DNA of 25,869 nt, from positions 1-25,869 of the forward strand of contig JAZULT010000001.1 of assembly GCA_045603225.1 (NCBI GenBank), written 5' to 3'. Positions 24,792 to 25,869 of the stretch are shown here, piece by piece. The notes beneath the pieces are model-generated. The model made no database searches, was not told where the DNA came from, and saw only the letters and a list, made by a program, of their open reading frames with translations. Position 1 is the first letter of the stretch. Every line of letters begins with the position of its first letter. Origin of the DNA: RGIG9115 sp045603225. GTDB lineage: Bacteria; Bacillota; Clostridia; UBA1381. Position numbers and translations under genes: made by a program.

Positions 24792-25599
24792 GATGCTTTA
24801 CTTTGTACTTATGAGGGGTAATACCGAATTCTTTTTTAAACGAAGAAATAAATCCGGAATAATCGGTGAATCCGCTTTTTTCGCAAACTTCATTTATTGA
24901 AAGCTGTTTGCTCAGCAGAGTTGTTGAGTAGATCAGCTTTTTTCTTTTTATATATTTTGCAGGAGTCATCTGCAGATGTTCCTTAAAATGTCTCTCAAGT
25001 GAATTTATGCTTATATGTGCATATTCTGAAACTTCTTTTACTGTTATCGGTTTGTTTATATTACTGTCAACAAATTCAGTTGCTCTGATTATATCGTCGG
25101 GAAGCTTTGCGGAAATGTTTCTTATATTTCCGGTGCCGAGAAGGGAAATGAGTTTAAAAAACAGTATATATTGTTCAATCGGAGAAAGATTTTTTTCTAT
25201 AAGAGAAAAACAGATGTTTATCAGTTCCTCAGTTTCTTTTTCGGGCAGTTCTATAAGATTTCCTGTCCCTGAAGGACGGCTGAAAAAAGATTCAAGATAT
25301 TTTTCGTTTCCGTTCGAAGAAAATAAAATCCAGAAATGCTTGTGGACAGCTTTACTATGGTAAATGCAGTGATGATATTCCCACGGTCTGGCTATTATGA
25401 TACTTCCTTTTTTTATCGGATATATATGATTTTCAACCATAAAAGATACATCGCCATCAAGATTTATGTAAATTTCACATTCGTCGTGCATATGATGAGG
25501 ATAATCTGAATTCTGATAGGATTCGGTATAATTAAGTGAAAATTCAAACGGATGAATTTCGTCAAAATATAATTTTTTTTCGGATTGTATGTAATTCAT
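24778..25599 (-). CDS. AraC/XylS-family transcriptional regulator with cupin sensor
   Basis: This 273-residue regulator has an N-terminal cupin-like domain (about 15-150), recognisable by 'YPHHMHDECEIYINLDGDVSF' type metal/ligand residues and 'GSIIIARPWEYHH'. The C-terminal double helix-turn-helix of the AraC family covers roughly 170-270. In it, 'ITVKEVSEYAHISINSLERHFKEHLQMTPAKYIKRKK' spans the first helix-turn-helix and 'INEVCEKSGFTDYSGFISSFKKEFGITPHKY' is the classic second signature. The domain order is typical of sugar-responsive regulators. I choose ATG 25599 because AGGTGA lies five bases upstream; a GTG at 25608 would overlap that ribosome site. It converges on the decarboxylase gene with a 14-base overlap of coding ends. 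Its target cannot be read, but the nearby carbohydrate genes are candidates. Confidence 0.9.
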   Translation of the reverse strand: MNYIQSEKKLYFDEIHPFEFSLNYTESYQNSDYPHHMHDECEIYINLDGDVSFMVENHIYPIKKGSIIIARPWEYHHCIYHSKAVHKHFWILFSSNGNEKYLESFFSRPSGTGNLIELPEKETEELINICFSLIEKNLSPIEQYILFFKLISLLGTGNIRNISAKLPDDIIRATEFVDSNINKPITVKEVSEYAHISINSLERHFKEHLQMTPAKYIKRKKLIYSTTLLSKQLSINEVCEKSGFTDYSGFISSFKKEFGITPHKYKVKHLKHN

Positions 25600-25620
25600 A
25601 TAACTCACCTCGCTTTGTAG

Positions 25621-25649
25621 ATTATACCATTACATAATCAGTTTGTCAA
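25621..25649 (-). promoter_or_regulatory. Consensus promoter of the AraC-type regulator
   Basis: On the minus strand TTGACA (25649-25644) and TATAAT (25626-25621) match the sigma-A consensus exactly with 17-base spacing. Transcription would start near 25614, leaving a short leader before ATG 25599. Confidence 0.85.
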
Positions 25650-25675
25650 GAAAATTTTATGTATGTAGCATTAGC

Positions 25676-25869
25676 CTAAGCGACCAACACTAAAGACGCC
25701 TGAAACGGTGTAATTCCGCCATCTTTTAGCTTGTCGTCCTTGAAAGGTGCAAGCATTCCTTCGTCCTCCGCACTAAAATATGACCGAAATTTCATCAGTT
25801 TTAGGTCATACGAGTTTAAAAATAATAAATTTTTGTTCCGACAAGGCAAAAACGCAGGGAATACTCTCG
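25676..25869. other. Gene-free end of the window with a short unassigned frame
   Basis: Nothing here matches a gene family I can name. On the minus strand, GGAGG precedes ATG 25756 by nine bases and opens a 26-codon frame ending at 25676; an upstream in-frame ATG (25795) would make 39 residues. Base composition is GC-richer over 25680-25775 than in the flanks. TATGACC (minus strand) and GGTCATA flank the upstream ATG as a 7-base inverted repeat (about 25779-25811). It could be the edge of an interspersed repeat or a small unknown gene. Confidence 0.35.

Overview
The window looks like a chromosomal segment from an anaerobic Firmicute of class Clostridia, probably a plant- or host-glycan degrader from a gut. 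This rests on the low GC, AGGAGG-type ribosome sites, near-consensus sigma-A promoters, LplABC-type sugar importers, SLH-anchored surface proteins and a SCIFF ranthipeptide cassette, which is characteristic of Clostridia. I cannot name the genus.

Layout. 73-963: a DMT-family membrane transporter. 1168-4692: a three-gene carbohydrate ABC importer (two permeases and a binding lipoprotein, no ATPase). 4859-13033: four closely packed secreted proteins. These are an SLH cell-wall-anchored protein, an 855-residue protein with an SLH-like N-terminus and no recognised remainder, and two paralogous multi-module carbohydrate-binding-like proteins. 13078-13199: a structured inverted-repeat element of MITE type. 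13257-16976: a 1239-residue secreted GH42-like glycosidase with two binding-type modules. 17007-17204: a short inverted-repeat element and a strong terminator between convergent genes. 17259-21752 (minus): an operon of an AAC(3)-type acetyltransferase, an AGE-family sugar 2-epimerase and a cytoplasmic glycosidase. 21940-24791: scfA (seven-cysteine SCIFF precursor), scfB (radical SAM maturase) and a translationally coupled Orn/Lys/Arg-type PLP decarboxylase. 24778-25599 (minus): an AraC regulator. 25600-25869: a gene-free end with a consensus promoter and an unexplained sequence that may be a repeat.

Working model (inference). Surface proteins and the secreted GH42-like enzyme bind and cleave a glycan. 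The LplABC importer takes up oligosaccharides, and the cytoplasmic glycosidase and epimerase process them. The acetyltransferase in that operon would then act on an amino sugar rather than a drug. The scfAB-decarboxylase block is a separate module with its own consensus promoter and an attenuator-like hairpin between precursor and maturase.

The most interesting points are the atypical SCIFF precursor and its coupling to a PLP decarboxylase, the AAC(3)-epimerase-glycosidase operon, the uncharacterised SLH/surface protein cluster, and the non-coding repeat elements.
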